Assembly: GCA_023667845.1 (NCBI GenBank)
Contig: JAMPIU010000144.1
Coordinates: forward strand, 35,732 to 99,731
DNA from: Dehalobacter sp.
Lineage (GTDB): Bacteria; Bacillota; Desulfitobacteriia; Desulfitobacteriales; Syntrophobotulaceae
Reading direction: 5' to 3'
DNA length: 64,000 nt
Part shown: one piece after another, positions 39,508-46,622 of the stretch
Layout: every line of letters starts with the position of its first letter
Position numbering within the stretch: position 1 is the stretch's first letter
Notes under the pieces: generated by a model
The model's input: only the letters and a program-made list of their open reading frames with translations
Databases searched by the model: none
Told to the model about the DNA's origin: nothing
Position numbers and translations under genes: made by a program

Positions 39508-39720
39508 ATGCGATTAAAGATACGTGATGTTCGTGAAGATCATGATCTAACGCAACAACAAGTTGCGGAATACCTAATGTGCGATCAATCTTTATACTCC
39601 AAATATGAGCGAGGGGAGCGTGATGTTCCGCTAAATATCATGATTAAACTCGCACAGTTTTATAAAACCAGCATTGACTACTTGGTCGGGCTTACAGAAA
39701 ATAAACAGCCTTACCGCTGA
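39508..39720 (+). CDS. Small XRE-family regulator, copy 1
   Basis: The roughly 70-residue protein is little more than an HTH_3 domain: IRDVREDHDLTQQQVAEYL, then SKYERGERDVPLNIMIKLA. The end DYLVGLTENKQPYR is typical of phage-like repressors. It differs from the copy at 55264-55476 at only a handful of residues. The start was placed at ATG 39508 (MRLKIRD); several in-frame codons upstream are possible. Confidence 0.8.
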   Translation: MRLKIRDVREDHDLTQQQVAEYLMCDQSLYSKYERGERDVPLNIMIKLAQFYKTSIDYLVGLTENKQPYR

Positions 39721-39749
39721 GCTGATAAAGTCAAACAGGGTGATAAGAT

Positions 39750-39855
39750 TTGAAGATTGATTACAAAGAATTAGGCGAACCGATTACAATAAGGTGCAAG
39801 GTGTCTAAGCAACAACCACATTTCCATAACGTGGGTAGTTGATGAAAAACTATAG
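39750..39855 (+). pseudogene. Deleted remnant of an XRE regulator
   Basis: The first 50 bases (from TTGAAGATTGATTACAAAG) match the start of the gene at 39128, and the end (ACGTGGGTAGTTGATG, then AAAAACTATAG) matches its last codons, with most of the middle missing. A sister remnant is at 55506-55620. Confidence 0.65.
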
Positions 39856-40026
39856 TTTCAAAAAGTGCGACTTTTTTTAGTATATTAGAAAGTATAATGC
39901 TTTCTGATACATAAGTAGCCTTTTTCAGTAAAGGGCTGCTTTGTTATTTTTAGAATTAATTTCCACATATTTTAATTTTTTAGAAGGATAGCAGTGAATT
40001 TTCACGAATATCAAATTAAAAAGTAA

Positions 40027-40100
40027 CCGGATTGATTCTTTCCCAGATCCATCAGGTTATAGCTGCGGAAGCCCCGATCAGTAGGCAAGCGAGGGCATAA
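40027..40100 (+). pseudogene. Fragment of a DUF3320-type gene, copy 1
   Basis: Translated, the short stretch reads ILSQIHQVIAAEAPIS in one frame, which resembles the beginning of the DUF3320 domain found at the C-terminus of large helicase-nuclease proteins. The frame then breaks. The homologous segment at 55806 continues further into the domain. The rest of the gap up to 40230 has nothing I recognise. Confidence 0.4.
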
Positions 40101-40230
40101 AAATACCAGATTAAGCACATTCTAACGAACCAGATCAGTTTATCGAAGAAAGACTTGATGAAAGAAGTTTATAAGCTGTTTGGATTTATTGGGGGGGGCT
40201 GAATGGAGGAACTAATTTCAAATATAGTAA

Positions 40231-40311
40231 GTATTTCCGAACCTAGTTCGGAAATACCACTAAAAGAGAGGTATATACAAACTTAGTTTGGGAATACCGT
40301 AGTTATATAAC
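40231..40311. other. Left boundary of the cassette array, attI-like candidate
   Basis: A perfect 12-base inverted repeat with a CTA loop occupies 40231-40257 (GTATTTCCGAAC / GTTCGGAAATAC). Two imperfect 20-base direct repeats start at 40239 (GAACCTAGTTCGG) and 40279 (AAACTTAGTTTGG), both ending AATACC. They lead to GTTATATAAC at 40302, whose GTTATAT equals the core site of attC b. Sequence after the junction matches the sequence after attC b, so this is where cassette 1 joins resident DNA. Confidence 0.5.
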
Positions 40312-40323
40312 ATGGAAGGCAAT

Positions 40324-40343
40324 CCGCCCACATCGTGTGGCGG
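40324..40343 (+). other. Start-of-cassette hairpin, cassette 1
   Basis: CCGCCCACATCGTGTGGCGG folds into a stem with an ATCGT-type loop and is followed by an A-run. The same hairpin at nearly the same distance follows attC b (44400-44418). Confidence 0.6.
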
Positions 40344-40447
40344 AAAAAAATTCACTGAAATTATTTGAATTATGTTATAATATGGGTATTATGGTTATAT
40401 TTCACTGACTAAATGAGAAATAAAGCTAAGTTTGGAGAGTGATATTC

Positions 40448-41032
40448 TTGCCACTATTTACAGAAGATGAAGTCCGAAGTAGAGCTCAAGTCGAAGTAAA
40501 AAAAAGTTTTACGGGGAGCGCAAGAGAGATAGTATTAGCTGAGTCAAAAAAGTTTAGTAAGTCTGTTTCTTATGATATTTTTTTGTCTCATAGTATTCGA
40601 GATGCAGAACTAATATTAGGAATAAAAGCTATCTTTGAGGATTTGGGTTATAAGGTTTATATTGATTGGATTGATGATCCGCAATTAGATAGAAGTAATG
40701 TAAATAAAGATACAGCTTCAAAATTAAGAGAAAGAATGACTGCTTCAAAATCTCTTTTCTATGTAACGACAGATAATGCTACTAATTCAAAGTGGATGCC
40801 GTGGGAATGTGGATACTTTGATGGTTTAAAGGAAAAAGTCGCTATATTGCCTGTTAAGAAGACAATCTCTTATGAATTTAATGGCCAGGAGTATTTAAAT
40901 TTATATCCTCATTGTAGGAAGAGTAGATCGACTTCTGGCAAGGATGTAATTTTTATATATAAGGATAACAATCGATATACATTATATGATTATTGGGTTA
41001 AAACACCTAATGATAAGTTGGAGTGGAAGTAA
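40448..41032 (+). CDS. TIR-domain protein (first gene of a three-gene unit)
   Basis: About 194 residues. A short helical N-terminus (PLFTEDEVRSRAQVEVKKS) leads into a TIR domain (about residues 35-150): YDIFLSHSIRDAELILGI, LGYKVYIDWIDDPQLDR, and SLFYVTTDNATNSKWMPWECGYFDG, where the Trp-Glu-Cys-Gly stretch holds the Glu expected for NADase-type TIR domains. The start is TTG 40448 after GGAG, or GTG 40439. The next gene begins four bases after the stop. In bacteria such TIR proteins act as signalling or NAD-degrading parts of antiphage systems; here that is inference from the domain and the context. Confidence 0.8.
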   Translation: MPLFTEDEVRSRAQVEVKKSFTGSAREIVLAESKKFSKSVSYDIFLSHSIRDAELILGIKAIFEDLGYKVYIDWIDDPQLDRSNVNKDTASKLRERMTASKSLFYVTTDNATNSKWMPWECGYFDGLKEKVAILPVKKTISYEFNGQEYLNLYPHCRKSRSTSGKDVIFIYKDNNRYTLYDYWVKTPNDKLEWK

Positions 41033-41035
41033 AAT

Positions 41036-41452
41036 ATGGAAATAAAAGTAGCTCATTTGAATATGATACAAGGTGTTATAAACAGAATGGCAAATAATTC
41101 ATTTATGCTAAAAGGTTGGAGTGTCGTTCTTGTTTCTGCACTATTTGCATTAGCAGCCAAAGACGCGGAAATATTATTCGTGTATCTTGCTTATTTACCG
41201 ACAATAGTATTTTGGGGATTGGACGGATATTTTTTACGACAGGAGCGTTTATTTAGAAAGCTCTATGATAATGTAAGGATATTACCCGAGAATGAAATAA
41301 ATTTTTCTATGAATACTTCTTCTTTAGAAAAGAATGTGGATAGCTGGATATCAGTAGTTTTTTCAAAAACGATATGGCCATTTTATACTGTTTTATTGTT
41401 TTCTATTATTGCTGTTACATTTATAAGTATTATTTTGGGAGGTAAAAACTAA
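41036..41452 (+). CDS. Small membrane protein between two TIR genes
   Basis: The 138-residue protein has two membrane helices close together (about residues 26-44 and 49-66), a soluble loop and a third helix near the C-terminus (about residues 113-134). The motif KVAHLNMIQGVINRMANNSFMLKGWSV at the start is striking and I have seen similar text only in uncharacterised proteins next to TIR genes. It overlaps the next gene's ATG by one base, so the three genes are translated together. It may be the membrane-acting effector of the unit. Confidence 0.7.
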   Translation: MEIKVAHLNMIQGVINRMANNSFMLKGWSVVLVSALFALAAKDAEILFVYLAYLPTIVFWGLDGYFLRQERLFRKLYDNVRILPENEINFSMNTSSLEKNVDSWISVVFSKTIWPFYTVLLFSIIAVTFISIILGGKN

Positions 41453-41952
41453 TGGCTAGGAGATGTTTTTACAGCTTTCATTACAAGCCTGATAACTGGA
41501 GAGTAGCAAAGATAAGGAATATTGGAGTTATTGAGGGCAATAGACCTGCATCAGATAATGATTGGGAGACAATTGTTGGAGGCGGTGATGCAAAGATTGA
41601 GAAATGGATTTCTGAACAAATGCAGGGGCGTACTTGTACAATCGTACTTATTGGAACAAATACTGCTAATAGAAAGTGGATAAATCACGAGATAGTAAAG
41701 TCTTGGGATAAGGGTATGGGAGTTTTTGGAATATACATTCATAATATTGAGAATAGTGCTTGTGAACAATGTAATAAAGGTAATAATCCTTTTGATTATA
41801 TTACTCATGGACCTACAAAGAAAAAACTTTCAACAATTGTTAAGACTTATAACCCTCCACAAATAACAAGTTCAGGCGTGTATAATTATATAGCAACAAA
41901 TATTGAAGATTGGATTGAAGAAGCCATAGATATTAGAAATAGGAATGTTTAG
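41452..41952 (+). CDS. ThsB-like TIR protein (DUF1863, MTH538 TIR-like)
   Basis: The 166-residue protein has the TIR-like core of DUF1863: RRCFYSFHYKPDNWRVAKIRN, WISEQMQGRTCTIVLIGTNTANRKWINHEIVKSWDKG and GVFGIYIHNIEN. This is the family of ThsB in Thoeris, which makes a cyclic ADP-ribose signal. No ThsA-type SIR2-SLOG or macro-domain effector is nearby, so it is not a canonical Thoeris system. It closes the first cassette. Confidence 0.8.
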   Translation: MARRCFYSFHYKPDNWRVAKIRNIGVIEGNRPASDNDWETIVGGGDAKIEKWISEQMQGRTCTIVLIGTNTANRKWINHEIVKSWDKGMGVFGIYIHNIENSACEQCNKGNNPFDYITHGPTKKKLSTIVKTYNPPQITSSGVYNYIATNIEDWIEEAIDIRNRNV

Positions 41953-41965
41953 TTGTTTTATTTAA

Positions 41966-41988
41966 GGGGCCGATATCGTGTCGGCCTC
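41966..41988 (+). other. End-of-cassette hairpin, cassette 1
   Basis: GGCCGA (41968-41973) pairs with TCGGCC (41981-41986) around a TATCGTG loop, just after the stop codon. Similar hairpins follow the genes of cassettes 2 and 3, with loops of the same RTCST type. Confidence 0.55.
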
Positions 41989-42013
41989 CTAGTTATGGGG
42001 CCTCCCACGTTAC

Positions 42014-42086
42014 ATAACAGTGAATTCCCAAAATCGGAGAGAATATGTACGTAATAACCAGACTTCGGGAATTCACGAAACGTTAT
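42014..42086 (+). other. attC-like recombination site a
   Basis: ATAAC (42014-42018), A, GTGAATTCCC (42020-42029) pair with GGGAATTCAC (42067-42076), GAAAC, GTTAT (42082-42086). The two core triplets AAC and GTT, the long complementary arms and the unequal unpaired spacers (one base against five) fit an integron attC bottom-strand hairpin. The rest of the gap to 42259 holds a start-of-cassette hairpin (42105-42125) and a TAGCTTG/CAAGCTA hairpin at 42145-42169; I see no gene there. Confidence 0.6.
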
Positions 42087-42259
42087 CGGAAAGATGAGGC
42101 GAGGCCACCGCGTCCTGCGGTGTGGATTAAACTTAGTTAATTATTAGCTTGTAACAATTCCGCAAGCTATGTTTATAAAAATTTTGTATATTTATGTAAA
42201 ATAAAAAAGGAGTTTTACATCATATCACAGAATAATCATGTCGGGAGTGATGTGAATAA

Positions 42260-44167
42260 ATGGATATTAAAACACTTGGGGTTAAAAGTAAGTATGAGAC
42301 ATTAGTCAATATTCTTGATAAGCTACGATTAGAGGCTCCTGTAGAATTTAAGCGATATCATCCTATTGAAAGTGATATTGAAAAAGTTAATCAGGCAAGA
42401 GCAAGGACTTTTATTCATCTCTATTTAAAAGTCAAATTTGGAATGTTAGATTTTAAAGATAGGGAAAAGTATATAACTGATGATCCTTATGATGGTGGTA
42501 TTGATGCATATTATATTGATGATGAGAGGAAAAATATTTATTTCATTCAGTCAAAGTTTAGAACTAATGAGAATAACTTTGAAACAAAAGAAATCTCATT
42601 AGCCGAAATACTTAATATGGAAATAGATAGAATTTTAGCAGGAGAACTTATTGACGAATATAGCAACGAATACAATAGCAAAGTCAAAGGAATGATCGAT
42701 AGAATCAAAAGTATTGAAGACATTGCTAGGTATAATTACCAGGTCGTTCTATTAGCAAACATAAAAGGCGTTAATGACATTACTCTTAAAAAACTTACAG
42801 CTGGGTTTCCTTGCAAGGTATTTGACTTTAATAAGTGTTATGATAACTTAGTGTTTCCTGTTGTTTCTGGAACATATTATAATGAGGCCGATTTATTTAT
42901 TAATTTAAACTTAGCCAATAAAGAATTTAGCCAATCCAGAATAAGTTACCCAGTTGAAACAAGTTATAGTAATTGTGAGATTACAATTTTGTTCGTCCCT
43001 ACTTTAGAAATCGCAAAAACATTATATAAGTATAAGAATTCGATATTAAAACATAATCCTAGAAGTTATTTGGATTTATCATATAATCAAGTCAATAGAG
43101 AAATAGCACGGACTATTAGGGATAAGTCAACTAATGAATTTTCTTTGTTTAATAATGGTATTACCATACTTTCTGACGAAACTAGTTTGAATGAACGAAT
43201 TGGGCAAAAAGGTAAAGGGCAACTACATATAAAAAACCCACAGATAATAAATGGAGGACAAACTGCTTACACATTAAGTAAAGTTTACGAGGAAAGCCTT
43301 AAAGCAGGATCAACAGATCAGATTTTTTTAAATAAAGAAGTTATGCTAAAAATTATTACTTTTACAGGTAATGAAGAATTAACTAAAGATAAAATAAAGA
43401 GCAAAGAAGATATTCTGAAACTAATTGAGGAAATATCAAAAGCAACAAATCAGCAGACAGCTGTAAACGATTCGGATAGAATCTCTAATGATAAAATTCA
43501 AATGGAACTACAAAAATATATTTTTGAGAATTTTGGTTATTTTTATGAGAGAAAAAAAGGTGAGTTTTATGACGGATTACAAAATAGATATATAGACAAG
43601 TCTAAAATCATTGATAGAGAAGCATTTTTAAGAGCTTGTTATTCAATCGCAGAATTACCATCACCAGCTAGAAGAAACAGCCAGAAGGACTTATTTAAAA
43701 AAGATATATTAAATAAAGTTCTGCAGAGTAGATCATTTGAAGAAATGTTTTTCGCTTACTCAATATTTAAAAAGCTTGATCAAATTCAAAAAGTATATAA
43801 CAGACAGCCGAATAATAAATTTGGGGTGGTAAATTATGGTTATGCATTAAGATATGGCAAATTAGCTGTTATTACTGTTGCTTATTTATTATTGCCTGTA
43901 AAAGTCACTCCTTTTAATATTGAAGAATTGGTAGAAGAATTAGCCAGTCATGTACTGGATATGTGGATTGGTTTTGAAGATTATGTAAAAGAGCAGCCTC
44001 ATAACAAAGATTACTTTATTAGAATGGAGGACATAGCTACTGGAGATATTACATTAGAGGTAAACTTCGATGGTTATTATAAAGGGCGAACATTGATTAA
44101 CGATATTCGAAGTTATTTCTCAGCTAATTTAGTTAATAAAGAAATTGCGGCAACTATTCAAGACTAG
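42260..44167 (+). CDS. AIPR-family abortive infection protein with nuclease-like N-terminus
   Basis: The 635-residue protein matches the AIPR family of phage-resistance proteins. The hallmark stretch is IINGGQTAYTLSKVYEES near residue 330, with SLFNNGITILSDE just before. Near residues 75-95, DPYDGGIDAYYID and IYFIQSKFR look like a PD-(D/E)xK nuclease core in which the last motif is Gln-x-Lys. It is the only gene of cassette 2. Related proteins kill infected cells; the exact target here is unknown. The gene is markedly AT-rich compared with the flanking chromosome. Confidence 0.85.
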   Translation: MDIKTLGVKSKYETLVNILDKLRLEAPVEFKRYHPIESDIEKVNQARARTFIHLYLKVKFGMLDFKDREKYITDDPYDGGIDAYYIDDERKNIYFIQSKFRTNENNFETKEISLAEILNMEIDRILAGELIDEYSNEYNSKVKGMIDRIKSIEDIARYNYQVVLLANIKGVNDITLKKLTAGFPCKVFDFNKCYDNLVFPVVSGTYYNEADLFINLNLANKEFSQSRISYPVETSYSNCEITILFVPTLEIAKTLYKYKNSILKHNPRSYLDLSYNQVNREIARTIRDKSTNEFSLFNNGITILSDETSLNERIGQKGKGQLHIKNPQIINGGQTAYTLSKVYEESLKAGSTDQIFLNKEVMLKIITFTGNEELTKDKIKSKEDILKLIEEISKATNQQTAVNDSDRISNDKIQMELQKYIFENFGYFYERKKGEFYDGLQNRYIDKSKIIDREAFLRACYSIAELPSPARRNSQKDLFKKDILNKVLQSRSFEEMFFAYSIFKKLDQIQKVYNRQPNNKFGVVNYGYALRYGKLAVITVAYLLLPVKVTPFNIEELVEELASHVLDMWIGFEDYVKEQPHNKDYFIRMEDIATGDITLEVNFDGYYKGRTLINDIRSYFSANLVNKEIAATIQD

Positions 44168-44261
44168 CAAATCAATTTTGGGTATACAATTCTTTTGACA
44201 AAAGTTGTATACCTTTTTCATAGTTTACCCTGAAAAGATCAAGTTAAAAAAAACAGTAAGG

Positions 44262-44280
44262 GTGCGACGTCCTGTCGCAC
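44262..44280 (+). other. End-of-cassette hairpin, cassette 2
   Basis: GTGCGAC (44262-44268) pairs perfectly with GTCGCAC (44274-44280) around GTCCT. It shares this loop with the hairpin at 45205-45227. Confidence 0.55.
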
Positions 44281-44308
44281 TCTGACTTAGGGGGGCCTCA
44301 TCCATCCG

Positions 44309-44380
44309 ATAACAGCGTGTTTTCGACACTTTGTAAATATGAATGCAGTTGGAACGCGTCGCAAACACGCGAACCGTTAT
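44309..44380 (+). other. attC-like recombination site b
   Basis: ATAAC (44309-44313), A, GCGTGTTT pair with AAACACGC, GAACC, GTTAT (44376-44380); an inner CGAC/GTCG pair extends the arm past a single mismatch. The block ATGAATGCAGTTGGAACGC in the loop recurs in sites c and d. The core is followed by the hairpin CCGCCACATCGTGTGGCGG at 44400-44418, nearly identical to the one after the array's left boundary. The gap 44168-44469 is otherwise empty. Confidence 0.6.
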
Positions 44381-44469
44381 ATAAAATCGCGCGCACGGAC
44401 CGCCACATCGTGTGGCGGGATAATTTTCAGGAAAATATTTGTAGATTGATTAATAAGGAGTAGTATTTT

Positions 44470-45177
44470 ATGGAACTAAGCCCGCTTAAAGTCCAAATTC
44501 TGCTTTCGCTTTCTAAAGAAATATATCTTAATGGCTCTAAAGATTTTATTGTTAATGCGCTAGCAAAAAACGGTATATTTAATTTTAAAGAGATTGATGA
44601 CAATATTAAGGAATTGGTTGATATCGGTCATATAGGAGAACAAATAAACGATTTTTATGTTCTCAAGTTCACAGGTATTAGATATCTTATTGACCATAAT
44701 TTGACTGACAATATTGATATTTTAATTAAGCTTATGCAGATCCATCAAGAGTTTACAAACATATCGAATAAGCTACAGGGTTCTTTAAGCGAAGCCGAAA
44801 TTAGAGTTCAAACACTTACTGCTAAAAATATACAGATGGAATATAGATTAAATAATCAAGTAGAAGAAATGCAGTCTATGAAAACAAAATATATTGAGAT
44901 ATTTGGTGTGTTTATAGCAATATTTTCAATTTTTGGTTTAAATATCAGCTTTATAAAAGAAATATCACAAGCGACCCAATTATTTAATTTGTTTTCCTCT
45001 TTATTGATTGTTAATGGAACAATGATTTTATCAATAATGATATTGTTATTAGCTATAAAGTCTTTAATATTAAATGAATATATAAAGATTAAGAAGTTAA
45101 TCTTTTTTACGTTTACTCCAACAATAATATTGATTATTGGCATAATTATGAGTGTTTTTAAGAGCTTTTTTTATTAA
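44470..45177 (+). CDS. Winged-helix, coiled-coil, membrane protein of unknown function
   Basis: I do not recognise the family of this 235-residue protein. Residues 1-80 look like a winged-helix domain (LSPLKVQILLSLSKEIYLNG, then ELVDIGHIGEQINDFYVLKFTGIRYLI). Residues of about 95-145 form a coiled coil (KLQGSLSEAEIRVQTLTAKN). Three membrane helices follow (about 147-167, 177-198 and 209-231). The layout of a sensor half joined to a membrane half resembles membrane-damaging defence effectors, but this is inference. It is alone in cassette 3. Confidence 0.6.
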   Translation: MELSPLKVQILLSLSKEIYLNGSKDFIVNALAKNGIFNFKEIDDNIKELVDIGHIGEQINDFYVLKFTGIRYLIDHNLTDNIDILIKLMQIHQEFTNISNKLQGSLSEAEIRVQTLTAKNIQMEYRLNNQVEEMQSMKTKYIEIFGVFIAIFSIFGLNISFIKEISQATQLFNLFSSLLIVNGTMILSIMILLLAIKSLILNEYIKIKKLIFFTFTPTIILIIGIIMSVFKSFFY

Positions 45178-45204
45178 GTAAAGTACTTGAGGGGTATTAA
45201 AGGA

Positions 45205-45227
45205 GCCGACGTCCACGTCCTGTCGGC
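45205..45227 (+). other. End-of-cassette hairpin, cassette 3
   Basis: GCCGAC (45205-45210) pairs with GTCGGC (45222-45227) around a longer loop containing GTCCACGTCCT. It follows the stop codon by about 30 bases. Confidence 0.5.
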
Positions 45228-45256
45228 CTCTGGATATGGGGGGCGCGCAACTTTAC

Positions 45257-45328
45257 ATAACAGGCAGTTCCCAAAACTTATAATATATGAATGTAGTATG
45301 ACGCTTCGGGAACTGCCAAGACCGTTAG
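45257..45328 (+). other. attC-like recombination site c
   Basis: ATAAC (45257-45261), A, GGCAGTTCCC (45263-45272) pair with GGGAACTGCC (45308-45317), AAGACC, GTTAG (45324-45328). The core CGTTAGATG agrees with GTTRRRY and with the core of well-known class 1 integron cassettes. The loop carries ATGAATGTAGTATGACGC, the block shared with sites b and d. Confidence 0.65.
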
Positions 45329-45384
45329 ATGAAATGGCTCATGTGGATATTTTAGTATGCTGAATAATTATTTGGAGGTTTCTT

Positions 45385-46488
45385 ATGATAGAGAGAAACC
45401 CTATTGTATTTATTAGTTATTGCCAAGAAAGTATTGAATTTTCAGATATGGTTCTAGAATTTTCAAATAAATTACGAAGTGAAGGAATAGATACAATACT
45501 TGACCAATATGTTGAGTCTCCCAAAGAAGGCTGGCCAAGATGGATGGAGAACTCTATCGAAGCTTCAAATTTTGTCATTCTAGTTTGTACTAAAGAATAT
45601 TTTAATCGGATAATGGGCAAGACCAGTACTGGAGTTGGTAAGGGGGTTAAATGGGAAGGCAATATTATATATCAGCATTTATATAATAATGAGGCTTTAA
45701 ATGAAAAATTTATTCCTGTTGTATTTAATGAAAATGATATTAACTTTATTCCGATGCCACTTCAAGGTGTTACACATTATGATGTGTCTAAACCATTTAG
45801 ATATGACAAATTGTATTGGAGATTAAGAGGTGTAGATATTAAGGATAAACCTAAGCTTGGTAAACTTAGATCTTTACCAGAAAAAGAGCGTAAATCTTTA
45901 TATGTTACATCACCAATTGATGTGCCTACGTGGGATAAGGCGACCTGGAGAGGAGCTGCATTTTTATTAGATCCATCTGGGAAAAAAATACCGTTATTTT
46001 TACTGCCTTATAAAAATGAAAAATACGCAATAAAAATTTTTAAAGATTGGATAGCTTTGTATGGGCACGAAGATATAAATAATGAAATTAGAGTAGCCAT
46101 TGTAGAAGGAGAAATTCCGGGCGAAGAAACAGGATATACTATTCATATATCTGCAAACCTAGATAGAGTTGCAAAAAGAATGGATAAAATGGGAATGGAT
46201 TTTGATAAAAGTTTAATAATGACTATTTCAAGAATTCAGAGGGCAAATCCAACTGACAATTTTGCTATGTTTAATATGTTTAAAGCTCAGTACTTTAAAC
46301 ATAAAGAGTACATTTTGATGCCAAGCATTGTAGATGAGAAAAACGGCAGAATTAAACCATTATTTGAATATGGAATAATAAAGAAAGAGCTAGCATTTAG
46401 AAACGTTAAAGATATTAACGAAAATGATATTGATTACCCCGCAGTTGCAAAGAACAAACCCTGGAAAAAATATACTGGTAATCCTTAA
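45385..46488 (+). CDS. SEFIR-domain protein
   Basis: The 367-residue protein opens with a SEFIR domain, a relative of TIR: PIVFISYCQESIEFSDMVLEFSNKLRSEGI, then WPRWMENSIEASNFVILVCTKEY and KGVKWEGNIIYQHLY (about residues 3-150). The C-terminal 190 residues (TWRGAAFLLDPSGKKIPLF and onward) are a second domain that I do not recognise. SEFIR proteins in bacteria have been linked to antiphage systems with NAD loss. It is the only gene in cassette 4. A TTTGGAGGTTTCTT ribosome site precedes the ATG. Confidence 0.75.
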   Translation: MIERNPIVFISYCQESIEFSDMVLEFSNKLRSEGIDTILDQYVESPKEGWPRWMENSIEASNFVILVCTKEYFNRIMGKTSTGVGKGVKWEGNIIYQHLYNNEALNEKFIPVVFNENDINFIPMPLQGVTHYDVSKPFRYDKLYWRLRGVDIKDKPKLGKLRSLPEKERKSLYVTSPIDVPTWDKATWRGAAFLLDPSGKKIPLFLLPYKNEKYAIKIFKDWIALYGHEDINNEIRVAIVEGEIPGEETGYTIHISANLDRVAKRMDKMGMDFDKSLIMTISRIQRANPTDNFAMFNMFKAQYFKHKEYILMPSIVDEKNGRIKPLFEYGIIKKELAFRNVKDINENDIDYPAVAKNKPWKKYTGNP

Positions 46489-46504
46489 AAGCGCGCCACA
46501 TCAC

Positions 46505-46575
46505 CTAACACCACATTTCCTCCACTTAGAGGATGATGAATGTGGTTGGGACGCGGCGGAAATGCAAAACGTTCT
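46505..46575 (+). other. attC-like recombination site d, degenerate
   Basis: CTAAC (46505-46509), A, then CATTTCC (46514-46520) pair with GGAAATG (46558-46564), CAAAAC, GTTCT (46571-46575). ACCTAAC fits the inverse-core consensus; GTTCT does not pair with CTAAC fully, so this terminal site is weaker. A second stem CCACATT / AATGTGG lies inside, and the shared ATGAATGTGGTTGGGACGC block is present. Confidence 0.5.
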
Positions 46576-46622
46576 ATGACATGCTGAGAATCAGAAAAAA
46601 TAATAAAATTAGGAGTGTTATG

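Noticed and set aside
41452..41952. Canonical Thoeris system
   Set aside because: A ThsB-like protein is present, but there is no ThsA effector (SIR2-SLOG or similar) in the cassette or nearby.
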